From Bacteroidetes bacterium UBA4408 (GTDB lineage Bacteria > Bacteroidota > Bacteroidia > UBA4408): a DNA stretch of 16,781 nucleotides. Under the pieces are notes generated by a model. It was given only the letters and a program-made list of their open reading frames with translations, searched no databases and was not told where the DNA came from. Made by a program: the position numbers and the translations under genes. Position 1 is the stretch's first letter; each line of letters opens with the position of its first letter. Shown here piece by piece: positions 15,368-16,781 of the stretch. Location of the stretch: assembly GCA_002389785.1 (NCBI GenBank), contig DGQS01000096.1, positions 1 to 16,781 on the forward strand, given 5' to 3'.

Positions 15368-16781
15368 ATGAAGAAAATTGCAGCGATGTTTTTTTTACTT
15401 ATTCCCTATTGTCTGATGGCAGATGATACAGAATTAATCAAGCAACTTCGCCAGAAAGCAGCCACAACTAAAGATAGTGTAGAATTAATAAAAGTGCTTT
15501 CAAATTTAGGTTGGGAACTGGGTTTTGAAGATTTAAAAGAAGGTTTGCAAATTACAGAAGAAGCCTTGAGACTGGCGCTTAAGTATAAGGATAAACCGAT
15601 GGAAGCAAAATTATACGATGCAATCGGTACCTTTTATCATGACATGGGCGATGCTGAAAGAGCAGTTGATTTTCATAAAAGGGGTATTCAATTATACCTG
15701 CAGTTGCCTCATTCAGAAATTGGGTTGGGAAATGCCTATTTGAATATCGCGCGCATTTTTGTTTCAACCGGCGATTACGATACCGCACTGGAATACGATT
15801 TGGCTGCATTAAAACTTTTTAAAGCAGTTTCCTATAAATCAGGATTGCCAAAATTGTACAACAATATAGGTTTGGTATACATGTTAAATGAAAATTACGA
15901 TAGTAGTATTTATTATAACAACAAATCATTGTGGTTGAATTTGGCGAATAAGGATAGTGTAAATATTGGACGCTTGTATACTCAACTCGGATATTTATAT
16001 CATAAAAAGGGATTAAAAAAGCAAGCCGATGAGCTAGTGCAAAAAGGTGTTGCAATATTGGAACGGAATAAAAATACATTTCAATTAATTTCGGCATATG
16101 CCTCTTTGGGGGATTTAGAACGTGAGCGTGGAAATGTGGATGCGGCCATTGATGCTTATCGCAAATCACTGCAGTATTCGCTCGAGTTGAAGCAATTGCC
16201 CGATATTAAAGAAAACTATTACGAGCTCTATAAATTATATGAAAAGAAGGACGATATTGAACAGGCCTATTACTATTATAAATTATTTGTTCGCTATAAA
16301 GACGATGTGATGAGTGAGCAAAATTTAAATACAATTAGGCTTACTGAAGCAAAGTTTGAAAACAAAAACAAGCAGAAGGAAATTGAGAAATTAAAATTAG
16401 AAACGCGAAATAGGGAACTCGAAACAGAAAAGCAACGTTGGATCAGAAACGCATTTATTGTAATGTTATTACTGGCCATTGCTTCGGTAGCCGTATTGAA
16501 TAAACAAAATCAAGAGCGTCGAAAAATTAATACTGTTTTGGAAGCAAAAAATAAAAAAATATCTGAACAAAATAAGGACATTACAGACAGTATTCATTAT
16601 GCTCAGCGAATACAACGAGCAATATTGCCGGCGGATGAGTACGTGAAAGAACTTTTTCCCAATTCATTTATTTTTTTCCAACCTCGGGATGTAGTAAGTG
16701 GTGATTTTTATTGGGCAAGTAAACATAAAAATACTTCCATTATGGCAGTAGTTGATTGCACCGGGCATGGTGTTCCCGGAG
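15368..16781 (+). CDS. TPR sensor with C-terminal SpoIIE/PP2C phosphatase domain, 3' end cut by window
   Basis: At least 471 residues with no stop. A signal peptide (about 1-18, ending CLMA) precedes about seven TPR-like repeats (about 40-310), so the repeats probably lie in the periplasm. A charged coiled coil (about 320-357), one membrane helix (about 360-378) and a second short coiled stretch lead to the cytoplasmic domain, which begins at about 404 with DSIHYAQRIQRAILP. The PP2C/SpoIIE metal-site motifs RDVVSGDFYW (440-449) and VDCTGHGVPG (462-471) are present at the right edge. Such enzymes dephosphorylate anti-sigma-factor antagonists in partner switching; no partner gene is in view. 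The ATG at 15368 directly begins the signal peptide. Confidence 0.92.
   Translation, partial: MKKIAAMFFLLIPYCLMADDTELIKQLRQKAATTKDSVELIKVLSNLGWELGFEDLKEGLQITEEALRLALKYKDKPMEAKLYDAIGTFYHDMGDAERAVDFHKRGIQLYLQLPHSEIGLGNAYLNIARIFVSTGDYDTALEYDLAALKLFKAVSYKSGLPKLYNNIGLVYMLNENYDSSIYYNNKSLWLNLANKDSVNIGRLYTQLGYLYHKKGLKKQADELVQKGVAILERNKNTFQLISAYASLGDLERERGNVDAAIDAYRKSLQYSLELKQLPDIKENYYELYKLYEKKDDIEQAYYYYKLFVRYKDDVMSEQNLNTIRLTEAKFENKNKQKEIEKLKLETRNRELETEKQRWIRNAFIVMLLLAIASVAVLNKQNQERRKINTVLEAKNKKISEQNKDITDSIHYAQRIQRAILPADEYVKELFPNSFIFFQPRDVVSGDFYWASKHKNTSIMAVVDCTGHGVPG

Noticed and set aside
15579..16169. Two minus-strand frames of 76 and 116 codons
   Set aside because: They lie antisense to the TPR repeats of an unambiguous gene, and their composition is that of a reverse-frame shadow.

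Overview
The window reads as chromosomal DNA of a free-living member of the Bacteroidota. The evidence is AT-rich sequence, several promoter candidates of the TAnnTTTG type, A-rich leaders, a signal peptidase I with a very large insertion, a DUF5683 gene, and the gene order parA-parB-DUF5683-dapB-lepB-wbqC, which I recall as typical of this phylum. No rRNA, tRNA, CRISPR array, insertion sequence or phage gene was seen. Most of the window is housekeeping sequence.

Layout. 1-2890 (minus): a three-gene, translationally coupled envelope operon, made of a flippase-like membrane protein, a membrane family 2 glycosyltransferase and the start of an OppC/DppC-type ABC permease that runs off the left edge. 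3011-4374 (plus): an RluA-type pseudouridine synthase followed after 5 bases by an orphan NarL/FixJ response regulator. 4375-4543: a convergent gap with an inverted repeat and possible short or relic ORFs. 4544-10454 (minus): a seven-gene array in transcription order UPF0173 hydrolase, parA, parB, DUF5683, dapB, lepB, wbqC, linking chromosome partitioning, lysine/diaminopimelate synthesis and protein secretion. A strong hairpin lies between parB and DUF5683. 10589-11719 (plus): an NAD(P)H-dependent flavin reductase-like gene and two tandem paralogous cysteine-patterned small lipoproteins. 11758-15190 (minus): natB-type ABC-2 permease, Ppx/GppA phosphatase, and an NtrC-type sigma-54 activator with no DNA-binding domain. 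15368 to the right edge (plus): a secreted-then-membrane TPR sensor with a C-terminal SpoIIE/PP2C phosphatase domain, cut by the window.

No wholly new defence or mobile system is visible. The parts most worth following are the paired cysteine lipoproteins (first three cysteines at identical positions 21, 24 and 27), the response regulator without a DNA-binding domain (GAFTSA loop) in an operon with Ppx/GppA and an ABC permease lacking an adjacent ATPase, and the 14-bp-arm hairpin behind parB.
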